Positions 12,755 through 25,274 of a stretch of 64,000 bases of DNA are shown here, one piece after another; within the stretch, counting starts at the first letter, position 1, and each line of letters opens with the position of its first letter. The translations under genes were made by a program, and so were the position numbers. Source of the stretch: Sistotremastrum niveocremeum HHB9708. Its lineage: Eukaryota > Basidiomycota > Agaricomycetes > Sistotremastrales > Sistotremastraceae. The stretch spans positions 198,174-262,173 of the forward strand of contig KV419417.1 of the NCBI GenBank assembly GCA_001630475.1, given 5' to 3'. Below the pieces are notes generated by a model. It did no database searches and was not told the origin of the DNA. It saw only the letters and a list, made by a program, of their open reading frames with translations.

Positions 12755-13103
12755 CTTGTCTGGGTAGTGGGTTAGATGGTGGTTATCTGAGAAAGCTCAA
12801 GTCATTCGGGCCTGCGATGGCGTGAACGTTCCGGTGATAAAACGAGCGCCTATTTTTGAAATCTGCCTTGAATAACAGACTACTGCTGCTGGTACCTGTT
12901 TGGATATTGAACGACTGACTGGCATAATTGTCTGCTACCGTGCTGACACTCGAAAGAAAACTTCAATGAAGATATTTATTTTAGCTCAATTTTTGACATT
13001 CATGGGACAACATCCCATACTCGCATACAACCTGAACACGTATATACCATACATTTGGACCATTATTCATGTTCTATTTCTTCTTTCTCTCGAGTAGAAG
13101 CAC
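12755..13103. other. Intergenic between tandem NmrA-like genes
   Basis: About 350 bp separating the two same-strand paralogues. It is AT-rich near 12.95-13.08 kb with no coding pattern. Confidence 0.4.
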
Positions 13104-14331
13104 TCAAGCAGAGATGCCTCCCGCTTCGACAAACTCTTCAACAGTCTTCCACTTCCAAAGGGATTCGCCGGGGTTCACAAGCTCATTCGAGTTGACCTTG
13201 GAATAATTGAGCCAGCCTTCACCAGCAGCAAGACTAGGAGCCCATCAGTCACCATGCTGCTAATCTAACGAAGCGGCTTACAGAATTTGCTTCAAAACAT
13301 CAGTACTCTTAAGACCTTCCTTCCATTCGTCCAATGGCACGACCTTCACAGTAATCTTCTTTCCGCTCTTCTTCTCAACCAGTTCCTGGACTTGCTTAAC
13401 GCTGACTCCACTGCCTGAGATCCTGACATGAGCAGGTACAGTCGCGGCAGTCGTAGGGTCGGCAGAGAGGAGAGCGAGGCGTGCGACGGAATTGCTGATG
13501 TCGTCGAGAGAAGTGTATGTGATGATTGCGTCAGACGAGCCGACGGCGGTGTAAACGTTGTTCGTGGTGTCGTATCCGACTATCGTAGGTTGTGAGTGGA
13601 TGTGTTCAGTTTTAAATCATTGAACGACTTACGCCATGGCTAGTTGAGGAGAAAAGACAAGAGAAAATGACGTTTCAGTGACCTGCGGTTCATGTAGAAA
13701 GATAAAGACATACGCCGAAACCAGTTTCAAGGAACAGTCCCACATAGATGGAGACGACCTTCAAGTTGCCGCCGCCCTGTTCGACAGCCTTCTGAACGTG
13801 TGCCTTCTTCGCGACCCACACATTGACATCGGTCACGTAGGCTTTATGATCCCTAGATAATTGGGGTTTAGTCAATGTTTATATTCTAAGAGATGAATAT
13901 CGCCACTTACACTCCGAACTCGCTTGGGATGTAAACCTTGACTTTATTCCTAATAACGCCATCCACGACCGAGTCGTCAGCATGAGTGAGCGCGTTGACA
14001 ACGATATCAACGCCCTTCAACGCCTCATCAACACTCTTCTCATCTTCGGTGTTGAAATAGACGACGCGGGCAGGAGCACCAGCAAAGAGAGATTCCAGTT
14101 CCTTTGCTTTATCGGAAGTCGGAGAGCGTGCGAGAAGGCGAATCTCAGAGAATGAAGAGACATAGGGTGGTTGGAGAAGGGCTTTGGATATATTTTTGCC
14201 TGTACATGGCAGCAGTTTTAGAAATGCAAAGACCGGCGTGTGGAAGTACGATACGAACCAAGGCTGCCTGTGGAACCGGCGACGGCGACGATATACTTAG
14301 AATGGGATCCGACTGGCGTAGGAACGGACAT
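13104..14331 (-). CDS. NmrA-like / isoflavone reductase-like NAD(P)-binding protein 2
   Basis: Second tandem copy, with the same fold and probable role as its neighbour. It starts MSVPTPVGSHSKYIVAVAG, giving the GSTGSLG nucleotide motif, then IRLLARSPTSDKAKELESL, the VYFNTEDEKSVDEALKGVD segment, VKVYIPSEFGV, VAKKAHVQKAVEQGG and the tail WKWKTVEEFVEAGGISA. About six short introns are removed and I see no breaks. Divergence across the whole length suggests an old duplication rather than a recent one. Confidence 0.85.
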
Positions 14332-15218
14332 TTCTTTGAGTTGTTGGTTTTGGGAGTGAACTAGATAAGAGTTTCGAACGGTGGTGTGAATCTGATGTCG
14401 ACATCTCCTCCTAACTTCGCGTTTATATATACCCATCCGCCACCTGGCGCCATGAAATCCATGATGTACGTCGGGCCATCGTGGCAATGCGCCTCCCGCC
14501 ACCATTGCGCCATCACGGGCTTCTCTATTCGTGCAAGCTTTGTCAACATCTCGAAGTTTCAACCATTCAAAGGACACATTGCTATCGGTCTTCGGGTTGC
14601 CCTAGCTCGTCGACCGTGTAGCTGACAAAGGTGAGCGTAAGACTGATTACGCAGAGCAAACGATGATGTGCCTGAAATCTGGTCTCGCTGAGGTTAAGCG
14701 CCCAAACGGCCGACTCGGCAGCTTCAGGAACCTTGAGCCGTTCCTGAAAGATTGGATGAGAAGAGCCTAGATGGCTCGATGCGGAGGAGGAGGATGAGTA
14801 AGATGCTTTGAAAGTGACAAAGGTGAGGGGTGCAGCTGGTGCATTGGAAGGGTTATGGACGACGGCGGGCAGAAGGGCTAGGATGCCATTGCCGATCCCG
14901 CGGAGCCGGAGAAACGGTTTTCTTGAAGCCGGTGATTTCATGAGATTGCAAAAACGATCTGATCTGACTCTGAGATGTCATCCAGTCGGGCTGGTAATTG
15001 ATTTCATATCGAGATCCAGAGACTTTGCTTCCGTCATGCGAGATTCCTTGGCCCTCCTGGCCGCGATGTGCCCGAAAGAAGAGTACTTCACAGTAAGCCT
15101 CTCAGGTTGCAAGCTTTCTGCATGGTCCTGTCCGACTAGGAAGTGAATGGATGGGTCATTGAACAAGAAGCACGTATATTATGAAAATACATACAAATCA
15201 CGATGACAAGAATATATA
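14332..15218. other. Intergenic, NmrA-2 promoter and unresolved sequence
   Basis: About 890 bp between two minus-strand genes. Open frames of 60-120 codons exist on both strands (for example minus 14941-14582), but none shows a recognisable motif and they overlap one another. I cannot support a gene, though a small protein is not excluded. Confidence 0.4.
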
Positions 15219-16657
15219 TCACAGACTGCCTTGAAGTTCCAACATGACCGGACAATGATCTGATGCTCCCCAAATCTCACTTCTGATTTCGCATTCAAGC
15301 ACCTTTTCGACCAATCGTTCGCTTATCACGACTGCGGCACCATATAGTCAGATATTTATACGAAAGAATAAAGAATAGAACAGACACATATCGAGCCTCC
15401 AACCAAGTCCCTTCTCTCGGCATTTGAAGCGATACGAGAAATAAGTATAGTGACGCAAGTCGGGGTTGCGTTGTCGCCAGACATCCACCAGCTTCCCAGG
15501 CTGAGCACCATCAGCTTCTGATGTTTCAGGATTCAATATACGCTCGAACGCGCTTGTCTCTGACTCCGTATAGCCTGGTGTCTTGTTCCAGTTGCGCTTC
15601 GGGTTGGCAAGATCTGAGAACGGGAGGTATAAGGGCATATGTCAATACTTCAGAAGATCTCTTACCCAGTTCCGTAGGCGCGACATTCAGATCGCCAGTC
15701 CATATAACAGGTTTAGTGGCATCCAGTTCCCTGAGGTACTTCTCGAAGTGAACATTCCATTCCTCTTTGGTAGACAAGTTCTAGAGACTTCTTAGTTTAA
15801 TTGTTTGGCATGTGTGCGATCGAAATCATACTTTCAGCTTGTCACCAGCGTTCGGTACGTACGTGCCTACCAACCATAGGTTCTCAAATTCCATCGTGAC
15901 AAGGCGACCTTTGACAACCTCGTTCGGTGTCGGATGCGAAGGAAGAGTATAGGACACATTTTTTGGTTCTATTTTTGAGAATATCGCGGTTCCGGCTGAC
16001 GTTCGGTTAGTTCGAAAAGTCTGAAGAGAAATGCCACCGAACGTACCGTAGCCTTTTTGTTCAGAAATGTTCCAATAACGATGTGGGAACCGGGAGGTGA
16101 GGACTGGATCCACAGGAATATTATTGACCTACTGGCTATGTGAATTGGGTAACGGATGAGAAATTATCACACGGATATACTTTTGTTTCGGTCAGAATCA
16201 AGATATCCGGGTCTTCAGCTTCAATATAATGCTTGAATCCCTGATACCAACTTGTCAGCCAAACAGCTACTCTTGCAAGAAAATCAAGAAGCCGCACCTT
16301 CTTTTGGCTAGCAGCTAATCCACATACATTCCAGGTAACGATCCTCGTCACCTTTTCGCCTTCTACTTTGCTCTCCGCTTTCGGAGGAATGACAATATTG
16401 ACGGGTAATACAACGTTCGTTGGCTGCGCATTTGCAGAGCTGGTGTTTTGACTCTGCGACGCGCTTTGCGACTGCGGCTGCGACTGCGACTCGGAAAGTC
16501 GTGATTTTTTCGACGCACGGGAGCGTTGTGACTGGGATTGCGATTGAGACTGTGAGGCCGGTACTTCGTCGCCTGAATCCTCTGCAGCGGATGAGAGCGG
16601 TGAAGACGCTTTTCGCTTCGCTTTGGATGAGGTGGAGGCGGTTCGTTTTGGGGGCAT
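15219..16657 (-). CDS. AP endonuclease, exonuclease III / APE1 family
   Basis: Base-excision-repair nuclease cutting DNA 5' to abasic sites. The exonuclease-endonuclease-phosphatase core has all key motifs: RIVTWNVCGL, the metal Glu in LILTETK, GYGTFGG, VGTYVPNAGD, the catalytic GDLNVAP, GWRLDMFVIS and the terminal SDHCPVML. It ends LELQGSL with no zf-GRF domain, so it is APE1/exoIII-like rather than Apn2-like. The N-terminal tail is basic, then extremely rich in Ser-Gln pairs. I chose MPPKRTAST as start because the tail resembles nuclear APE tails. An upstream in-frame ATG at 16786 adds 43 residues that look like a mitochondrial presequence. About seven introns are removed. Confidence 0.9.
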
Positions 16658-16885
16658 TTTCTCAGATTGGGTTGGAAAGATGAGATCTCTAAGATGTAGC
16701 TTGCTTGACGAATTCGGAAACCTTAGGAGTTGTGAACGTTTGCCTATAAAGATGATTGAGCTGAGCGCGAGAGAACGTAGGCGCATACGATGTCGCGACG
16801 CGTCTCGCGATCGGGAAAGTTCGGTCTATGAAATGGGAGAACTGCCTAAAGGTTATGAGAGGCTACTGATGGTTCCCGTCATCTG

Positions 16886-16957
16886 TTCCGGCTAGTATAT
16901 CGGATAGTACACACGCCTGTCACGCGTGAAAGCGGGGTTCGACTCCCCGGCCGGAAG
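16886..16957 (+). tRNA. tRNA-Asp (GTC)
   Basis: A 72-nt cloverleaf. The acceptor stem TTCCGGC pairs with GCCGGAA. The anticodon arm CACGC-CTGTCAC-GCGTG has anticodon GTC at 16919-16921. The T-arm is CGGGG-TTCGACT-CCCCG and the D-arm GTA...TAC. There is no intron. The T-loop TTCGACT carries the B box. Placement is head to head with the AP endonuclease, about 100 bp from its upstream ATG. Confidence 0.95.
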
Positions 16958-17840
16958 TTCTTTTGTCGTTTCACTCTTTGTTCCTTCGCACCGGCATCTG
17001 TCTTCGTGGCACTTCGCCTTATCTTAGCTCTGCGGCTTGTTTCTTTTGCAGTTCTGTGGTAGGCCTAGTATTTTGCAATTTCTAGTGACCACTCTCATGC
17101 AATCTTCGGAACTTTATCAGCAGAAACAATTTCCACAGGCAACTTTTGTAGTCATGTCGACTCGTAGTAGGTATCTTTTGCATTGAAGGACGGGGTAACC
17201 TTCCGGGTTCTTTGATATCACGCTACGAAGCTAATAGCTATCCAGTCATGAAGATCTGCACAGTCAAGATCTTAGATCTGATGGCGCTCTCCGGACACGT
17301 GTTGACTTTCCTAGAGAAGCTGTCGGTGAAATCCGTCCCGTTCTTTTGGTCGCGAATTGAACGTCTACTTCCCCATATACTACAAGACACGCAGACCCAG
17401 ACACTGGCCACTGGCTTTGACCTATCGAACAACTACTGGCAAGGGAGAAGGTCCGAATTTTCGCCGCTCTGACATTAAATAGGTATCATAGAGTCCAAGC
17501 AGGTCGAGCCAAAAGTTCACTTCCGGTCCAAGTTCCGGAACTATATCTTGAGAAACAGATCTGACGCCACTATCTGCATCGTGTCGATTCTGGCCGAGCA
17601 TGTACTGATACTCCCATCAAGGAAATCAATTGGACGAGAAGGTGGAAGGGTCTGCATGGTTCGGACATTCCGCAACAGGCTTAGGGTCACGGTTTTCAGA
17701 CTTGCCGCGGCGTCGGACGCAGACTCCGCGTGTTCGATGTGCCTGTCCGATAGGGCGGTCCCTGGCCCCTGTAAAAGTCAAGACAGCCATAAAGAAGATA
17801 TGTACAGAGGGTAACCCTAGGCCCTCGTCTTTGCCCTACT
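16958..17840. other. Intergenic upstream of CYP63-like gene 1
   Basis: About 880 bp with no recognisable exon. The long plus-strand frame at 17630-18166 is an out-of-frame shadow of P450 exon 1 and has no domain. Confidence 0.45.
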
Positions 17841-20042
17841 ATGTTTTTCGCGAACGACCCATCTGCCTACCGGACTCGTCTAATAGTTCATACGTTGATT
17901 CCGACGTTCGTCCTCCCAGTTCTAGTCACTTACCTGTTCCTTCAAAGAGTGTACCCGGATGTCGCACTCCTGTTTCTTCTAATCGCCCAATTGCTCTCGA
18001 TTCCGGCTTGGGGAGCTATCACTGTCCGCTATGGCCAATACCAACAGAGAAAACTGGCAGACAGTCTCAACGCCCAGATCATTCTAAGAGTTCGGGGTCG
18101 ATGGCCCGGAAATCTCGACATCATGTTGAACATGATAAAGGCGGCGAAGGAGAGATACCTGCATGATCCTTACGAAGATTTATTTGAGGAATACAAGTCG
18201 AACACCCTTAATTTGGGATTTCTATGGGGCGACTTCGTAGGTGCCCATGTGCCGTGTAATGGCCACTGATTCACGCGAGGATGGACAGATAATCACCAAG
18301 GACGAGGAGGTCGTCAAGTACGTGCTTACGACTGGGCATGACCATTTTGGACATGGGTCCCGAGTAAAGGAGATACTGTCCGTCTATGCAATGAGATCCG
18401 TCGGCAGTTCAGGCTAATCTTCAAATGCAGAGCGAGGTTCCTTGGTGATGGGATCTTCAATAGTGACGGCGAAATCTGGAAATTCCATCGTTCGATGACT
18501 CGCCCCTTCTTCCTCAAAGAAAGGATATCAGACTTTGAGAATTTCGAGCATCATACGTCACGTACCCTTTCGGTATTGCGCGCTCTGGGGCCCATACCTA
18601 TTGACGTCCAAGATTTATTCGGTCGGTTCACCATTGATGCTGCGTCTTCTTTTGTGAGTATGTACGAGACACTGACGTCTATTATTTACTCACAGATTTT
18701 CATTGGCACGTAGCTCTTCGGCTCCAGTCTCGAGACATTGTCAATGCCCCTACCGAAAGCTGGAGAGGCTAAGATGGGACCCAAGGGATCATCAGCATCC
18801 GGAGAATTTGGAGACTTTGCTCAAGCGTTCGAGGAAGCCCAGCAAGTAGTAACTCTGCGAGCTCGCTCAGGGAATCTATGGCCCGCAATTGAGTTCTTTG
18901 GGGATCGGCTATCGCCCTCGATAAAAGCTATGGATAGCTTCCTGGGACCAATGGTAGAAAATACGTTGAAGGAGAATCGGATGGCAGCAGCTCGAGGCGT
19001 CAAGAAGAGTACTGACGAGACAAATCTGCTAGAATATATGGCGGCGAATACCGATGGTCAGTAAGCTCCAATTTGTTTGAACTCACATCTCTGATCGTGT
19101 CAGACCCTAAAATAATCCGGGATGAGTTATTGAACATTCTGCTGGCCGGACGCGATACTGTCAGTTTCCAAACGTCTTCGAGACTTTTCTGTTTACGTCG
19201 ATATGCTCCAGACCGCGGCTTTGATTACTTTCACAGTATATGCCCTTGCGTTGCATCCTCACGTTCTAGAACGAGTTCGTGAAGAAATTGTGTCTAAATG
19301 TCTCCCAGGCACTGTACCATCTTTTGATGATCTCAAGACCTTCAAATACCGTGAGTGAAATCGAAGCGGACCTTATTCTCATCTAATAAAAGTCCGTAGT
19401 CCGAGCCGTCTTGAACGAAGTCCTTCGCCTGTACCCGCCTGTGCCTATCATTTTGAGAGCATCTACGTCGGGTTCAACCGCGATCCCAAGAACGACGTCC
19501 GCAGATGGCACGCTTCGAAAGCCATATTTTATTCCATCGAAAGCAAATGTGGCATTTTCTTCTTTCCTTCTGCATCGTCGAAAGGATCGATGGGGACAGG
19601 ATGCCGAAGAGTTTGACCCGGATCGTTGGCTAGATTCGAGGGTGGAACATATGGTCAAAAATCCGTTCATCTTTGTTCCGTTCAATGCGGGTCCTCGGAT
19701 AGTGAGACCCGTCCAAATTGGGTTCTTTGTGCTTGTTGACAATCCACTTTTTTAGTGCATCGGTCAACAATTCGCTCTCAATGAGGCATCTTTCTTCCTA
19801 GTTCGACTTCTTCAAGAATATGATTCCTTTGAACTGAAACCAGAATATCAACCCGAGGGCTCACAGCCGCCCGCTGGGTGGTATCAGGGGAGAGGCAGAG
19901 CGGCGGTGGAGAAAGTCTGGTTTGCCTCTGCGATGACACTCTTTGCGAAGGTACGCCTGCAACACATATATCTGTATGATATACATCCTCAATTTCCATC
20001 TAGGGAGGGCTATGGCTTCGTTTCGGGAAGGCGACGATTTGA
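17841..20042 (+). CDS. Cytochrome P450, CYP63-like (CYP52-related), copy 1
   Basis: CYP63 enzymes of white-rot fungi belong with CYP52 alkane and fatty-acid hydroxylases, so an omega-hydroxylase role on aliphatic or xenobiotic substrates is plausible. The N-terminus is strongly hydrophobic (TLIPTFVLPVLVTYLFL). Family blocks include GRWPGNLDIM, FLGDGIFNSDGEIWKFHRSMTRPFF and DLFGRFTIDAASSFLFG. The I-helix LLAGRDTTAALITF is split by an intron, followed by the K-helix NEVLRLYPPVP, FDPDRWLD and the haem motif FNAGPRI-CIGQQFAL. The end is GGLWLRFGKATI. Spliced by eye it is intact, with about eight short introns. It is paralogous to the minus-strand gene at 43.1-45.2 kb. Confidence 0.9.
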
Positions 20043-20160
20043 TTCACTGTGATGTTATCTTGATTGAAGACCCATATTATGTCGATTCTACGAGTACAAG
20101 AACGAGCGGTGTTTGACGAATAAGGATATCTATACGATTGAAGGCACGAACGACAGAGCT

Positions 20161-22418
20161 TCAGACTGCGGCCTTCTCCTTCCCCACATCCAAAACCGCC
20201 ATCTCAATCTTCTCTGGAGCGTTCGTCGCCGGTACAGGCGAATCGACCTTGGTCTTCTTATCTGTGTCCTCTATTCTTGATAAGAACATCACCAGCGCAA
20301 ATGCAACGACTGCCCAAGGAATCAACGACATGAACGCCCAACGGGTTCCTTGTCTAAAGGCTTCTCGGACATGGAAGGCAACATCAGAAGGAAGCTCATC
20401 GATCACTTGAAGCGATGCGAGTGATCCGCTTGAAAGCTGCGAAAGAGCTTTCGCGTTCGCGGGACTCAATTCTCCCGATCCGATAAGCTCCGCGAGGTAT
20501 CTGTTGATCCGAGTATTCATCACTGCCGCACACAAGGACAAGCTGATCGTGCCACCCAAATTTCGGAACTGTCAGAGACGTCGTCAATCAAGGGTCGCAG
20601 TCGTGGGACGCTCGCAGATGATACTTACAAAGAGATTCAGAGCCTGGATGATTGCTACTCTGTTCTCCGGCTGCTTGAACTGTGCGTGGATACTGAGCGG
20701 TCCGAAAGTCAAGCCCACACCCACACCAGCGAGCACCATGAAACTAATATAAGCATTAACAAAGGCGTGTCTGCGAGAGAGAAATGAATACCCGTTGATC
20801 TCTCCCTGTTTGTTAGCGTTGATCGCCTCCGAAATGAGCCCTAAAGCAACGGGGAGGATGATACTTCCCATCACGATGGGAATCTTTGGTTGTCGTAGTC
20901 TTCTCATCAAGGTCATAGCAACAAAGACTCCAGTGCCCTAAAGCAGACGGATCATGAGCAAAGATTGGTGAAAAAGAAGACAGGATTCACTATTCCTGGC
21001 GAAAAGAATATAAGGTCGACGCCGGATTTAGTAGCGGATTTGTCAGAGACGATCTGATCAAAGGAGAAAATAAGCAAGCTTTCGTGTAAGTGGAAAACAA
21101 AGCACGTACAGTGAAGAATATCGCCACGAAATAGAAGCAAACAAACATTACCATTCCTGACACGAATGCCGCATATTGGCAAACGAGAACATCCAAACTC
21201 TGGAAGACGGAAAGTGGCAACATGGGGATAACACGAAGGAAGGCAGAGCCAGATCTACCCTTGCTTTCGGGACCGTATCGATGCAGCCACCACTCCCACA
21301 AAAGACAAGTTATGACAAGCGAACCGCCCAGAGCAAAGCAAATGATGACGCGAGGCGAACTCCAGGCAAACGTTGGACCCCAGGTCAAAGCCAACAAAAA
21401 CAAGATGACGCCCGATATGAATAGAAAGGCGCCAAGGAAATCGATTGAAAGTAATTTCTCGCTGAGCGTGAAATCACGTGGGGGAATTCCTAAATTTTCG
21501 CTGATGGCATGATTCTGCGGCCCTTTGAGGCGCTTTCCGAGGAGGAAGTAAACCAGGATCATGGAGATCACGGAGCAAGGGAGGCTAGCAAGGATATGAG
21601 AAATGGGCAAAGTGAACGGTATGAGGTACTGACTTGAGGGCGAACACCCAGCGGTATGATTTGGCGACTAGCGCCCCTCCGACCACAGGACCTAGACTAT
21701 AACCTGACGCGTAAAGAATCAACAGCATTGTGCTCTGCCAGTTGTTTTCGTTGAGAGAGCGAGAATCTGCCATGATGATGCGGATGACCTGTCATCAAGT
21801 CAATAAATATATGGATTTGGAATGTGAGGTACGAACGCCGATGAGACCTCCAGCGCCAACGCCAGCTATGCCTCTACCTAGAAGCATCATTATCATGCTT
21901 GCTGCCCCAGTGCTCAACGCGCTCCCGATAATGAACAATAGAAGTGATAGTTGGATGCCGACATGTCGTCCGAATGCGTTGGCAATGGAAGCGAAAATGG
22001 GAAGGAAGACGGTCGACGTCAAAAGATAGGACGTTCCGATCCAGCTGATCAAAATGCCTGTCAGTATAAAGTTACGGGAAGATCACAATCTCTTACCTTT
22101 GCAAATCAAGTCGATTGAAGCTGGACTGGGAATTGTCAGCTCAGATATAGTTAACGCATGGGTGTAACTTACGGCGATGTGTGGCTGCGCAGTAGCAACT
22201 ACAGTATAATCCAGAGTCTCCAAGAATATTGGGATGGCCAAGGCAGCCATGAGACGGAATCTGAAGTGCCATCCTGAACCTACATAGGGTGCGTCTTGTG
22301 GCTGATCGACAGAAGCCACGCCTACACCAGCAGCTGTAGTACTAGAGGCCGTTCGTGACAATGACACTGGTTGAGGGACTTGTGGCAGCCCCTGTGAAGA
22401 TGGAGAAGGGGATGACAT
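20161..22418 (-). CDS. MFS transporter 1, DHA2-like 14-TM drug:H+ antiporter
   Basis: Plasma-membrane proton antiporter exporting toxins, drugs or pathway products. After a Ser/Pro-rich cytosolic tail, TM1 carries LETLDYTVVATAQ, matching the DHA2 motif D1. The A-loop follows in SIANAFGRHVGIQL and motif C-like GYSLGPVVGGALVA in TM5. A long central loop leads to paired hydrophobic segments (LLSIDFLGAFLFISGVILFLL) and the second half. It ends in TM14 (SLIPWAVVAFALVMFLS) and a charged tail. About seven introns are removed. It is a close relative of MFS 2 at 26.1-28.3 kb, and each copy has a P450 next to it in the same orientation. Confidence 0.88.
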
Positions 22419-23250
22419 TTTGCATGCACATCTTCTGGCACTGCGCAGGGCTATATAGCAATTATGGGACACTGGACCTGGCCATGATTGGATCGCGGTG
22501 CAGGCCTCCGACTCGGAGTGAGGCTCGATGATGACCGAGGCATGTCATCGACCCAAGGTTAGAAGTCTTCAGGCCCATTTCCGCGATTTTTTGACCATGC
22601 CCGAGCTCAGAATGGGACCTCGGGCATCATTTTCCGAGACCGAGGGCCTCGTGCTTCGTTACTTTATGAGCGTAATTATATCCTAGGGCTTCAGAATCTG
22701 ACATGGAAACCTTACGAGTATCATGAGTGGCATTGTAGAGTCAATGTGAACGGTGATAGGTTGTATAATGGCAAAAGACAGCGCGCCTGGATCTGATTCC
22801 AGTTTGGATCCCTGCCAGCGGAAGAGTTTATGGGCGTGATATAGGATCAAATGGAGGCATGATCGAGCCTAAACAAAAAGCTGACATGCCGTGCCAGTAT
22901 AGCCAAAATATGGCCTAGAATCAAAACCGCTGCCTGGAGGAAGAAAGGCGGCTCCGAAGTCCGAATCCGAACTCGACCCAGCTTGAAATCTTGCTTCAAA
23001 TTTGCCAGTGCATGCCAGTGGATTCATAACTGCGATTCAATATTCTTGTCAACCTTCGCGGTTCTGTTGGAATTACTCCAAAGTCTGTCACAAGCCATTC
23101 TATAGTTGAACACTGGCACTACTCCTGCAGGCAGGAAAATTTCGAAACTATCACGATCGCCGGGATGGGGTACAATGGTTCATGAGACTGCGTGATGGTG
23201 TAATACCAGCAAAGCTGTAGGTCTTCGTGCGATCGTACATTATACAAATC
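22419..23250. other. Intergenic, MFS 1 promoter / P450 B 3' side
   Basis: About 830 bp with no exon. It contains an imperfect inverted pair around 22600-22630 (TGCCCGAGCTC / GACCTCGGGCA) that could form a hairpin. No other structure is seen. Confidence 0.4.
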
Positions 23251-25274
23251 TTAGAGCGTCTCTCTGGGTGAACGCATCCATGTGGGCAAATCACTGTTTG
23301 AGATTAGATTTACGAGCTCCTCTGCTTCACCCGACCTCAGAGTAATCTTGGATCTGAAGGACTTGGGATAGCTGAGATAGAAACGGTGAGTTTAAATCAT
23401 GGTTTTGATATCGAATAAAACAACTTACGATATAACCCAGTTCTCATATTCACTCGGACGAGGCTCTTGGCCTTTCACACAATCAATTTTATAGACAGAA
23501 AGTGTCATCGCAACCGAAAGCCATATCAGAAGCTCGGCCAGATTCTGTCCCGGACACCGTCTAAACCGATCATGATGAGAAATCTGGCATTTCCGAGGGT
23601 CTGAAGTCTCTCACCTTCTCCCATACCCGAATGTAGCCTTGATGGGATCCATTGGAATGTCGGCTTCGGTCTCGCAATCCCCGCCTTGAGCCTTCGTCAA
23701 GAAGCGCTCCGGCCTGAACTCGTGAGGATCTGGATAAATTGTTGCGTCTCGATTGATTCCCCTGCTCAAGCATAAACTTATGGTCAAGATACTAATCACC
23801 GTCGGAAACTTGCCAAAGGTTTGCGATGATGTAGGTGCCCTTAGGCAGCGTCCATCCTCGATAGGTGCTATTTTCTGTCATCACATGGGGCACTCCAGAA
23901 GGCACCGCAGGCGCCCATCGAAGCAGCTCCTTGCAGAGGGCATCGATATATGGGAGCGCGCCCATCCGGCGATCCAGAGGACTGGGAAGTCTCTCTCCAT
24001 GTAAGACTCGATCTAATTCAGCCTGTGCGCGCTTCTGGATCTCGGGATATAACGACATCGCCATAAAGAAAGAATTTATGACTGAGCCATGAGTATTCGC
24101 CATGCCGCCGTGCAATGTGACAGATGCCCATTCGACACTCGATTCGTCTTCGGAGGTGATCGAAGTTCCGTGTCCCTCGAATAGCCCTCTGGCAAATGAC
24201 TCCGGTGCGGTCCCTTGGCCCTATGATAATCTCACATCAGCAACGGAAGAGAGCTCGTCGTGATTGCCGCACCATTTGTTTCTTTGTGTACTCCAGAGGC
24301 TCCCGAGCAAGAGCGTCCAATGTTTTGCGGCCCTGTTCCCCGAGTTTCTGGAACCCTGCAAGCGGAAACCAGGATGGTAAATGTCGTACTGGTGGGTGAC
24401 AATATCAACAACAGAGATACTGATATCAAAATGCCGACTGACGAGGAGGAATCCAATTGACTGCCCAAGAGGGTTCGTTCGCCCGAAGAAATGAATCGAA
24501 GGCGATTCGAGTTGTGTTGACCAGACTATCATCTTCGACTGCGCTGTCATAGCCATCTAAGACGCGGCATTTATTAGAACTCTGACATGGTGAAGAAAAG
24601 CATTGAGAGTTACATATAAGCCGAAGACTTATAGCGGAAGCTGCCCAACTGATGCTGTCTCGCGGATCGAAGCCCTCTGAACCGCTAGCTTTTACTTCTT
24701 GTCCGAGTTTCTTGATAAATCTCTGGGTCAATTGATCTACAACATCCCACAGATGGGTCGAAGACTGAGTGCCTATGAACGGAATGAACTGGCGGCGCAT
24801 TGTCTTGAGGGTATGATTATATTGCCGCAAAGGTGCAAGTCTGTCTGTCCCAGCTCTGTTGAAACGTCAGACAAGAATCAATTCGAAGGAGAAATTGAGT
24901 TTCATACATGGGCCCCGCCATCACGAATTCGGGTCGATTCGAAGAGATAGCCGACTGTTTTGCGAGGATGTCGACTGCTGCCGTATGCGAGTTCAGGATG
25001 ATCATTGGTTGACCGAGGGCCGAAAGATAGATGACATCGCCTGATCGAACCAGAGTGTCAATAGATATCGAAGATCTCAGCATAGTCACTGACCGTATTG
25101 TTTAGCCAAGTCATAATAAGTTGCCCAACCTTGAGGTTTAAGCATATCCAGTACATTTCCAACAAAGGGGATCGGCCGTGGTCCTGGTGGAAGCGAGGAC
25201 GTTCCAAAGACGTGACGTAGCAGCACAACGAGGAGGAATAGCACCCCTGATACGACTGCGAGGTGGGCAAACAT
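23251..25274 (-). CDS. Cytochrome P450, OrdA-like (P450 B), altered I-helix
   Basis: OrdA-like P450 starting MFAHLAVVSGVLFLLVVLLR with the hinge SLPPGPRPIPFVGN. It has the usual blocks: GDVIYLSALGQPMIIL, SNRPEFVMAGPM, MRRQFIPFIGTQSSTHLWDV, RHLPSWFPLAGFQKLGEQ, KELLRWAPAVP, FRPERFLTKAQGGDCETE and haem FGYGRR-RCPGQNLAELL. Splicing looks clean with about ten introns. The oddity is the I-helix. Where the paralogues read GGADTT or GGSDTT, this one reads GMANTH, so the conserved Asp of the Asp-Thr oxygen-activation pair is Asn. The rest is well kept, so this may be a functional variant and not a pseudogene. It lies between the two MFS genes. Confidence 0.88.

Noticed and set aside
14582-14941. 119-codon minus-strand frame with mitochondrial-like start
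   Set aside because: Competing frames on both strands of equal length, no motif and no splice continuation.
17630-18166. 178-codon plus-strand frame
   Set aside because: Overlaps the first exon of the CYP63-like gene in another frame and has no motif.
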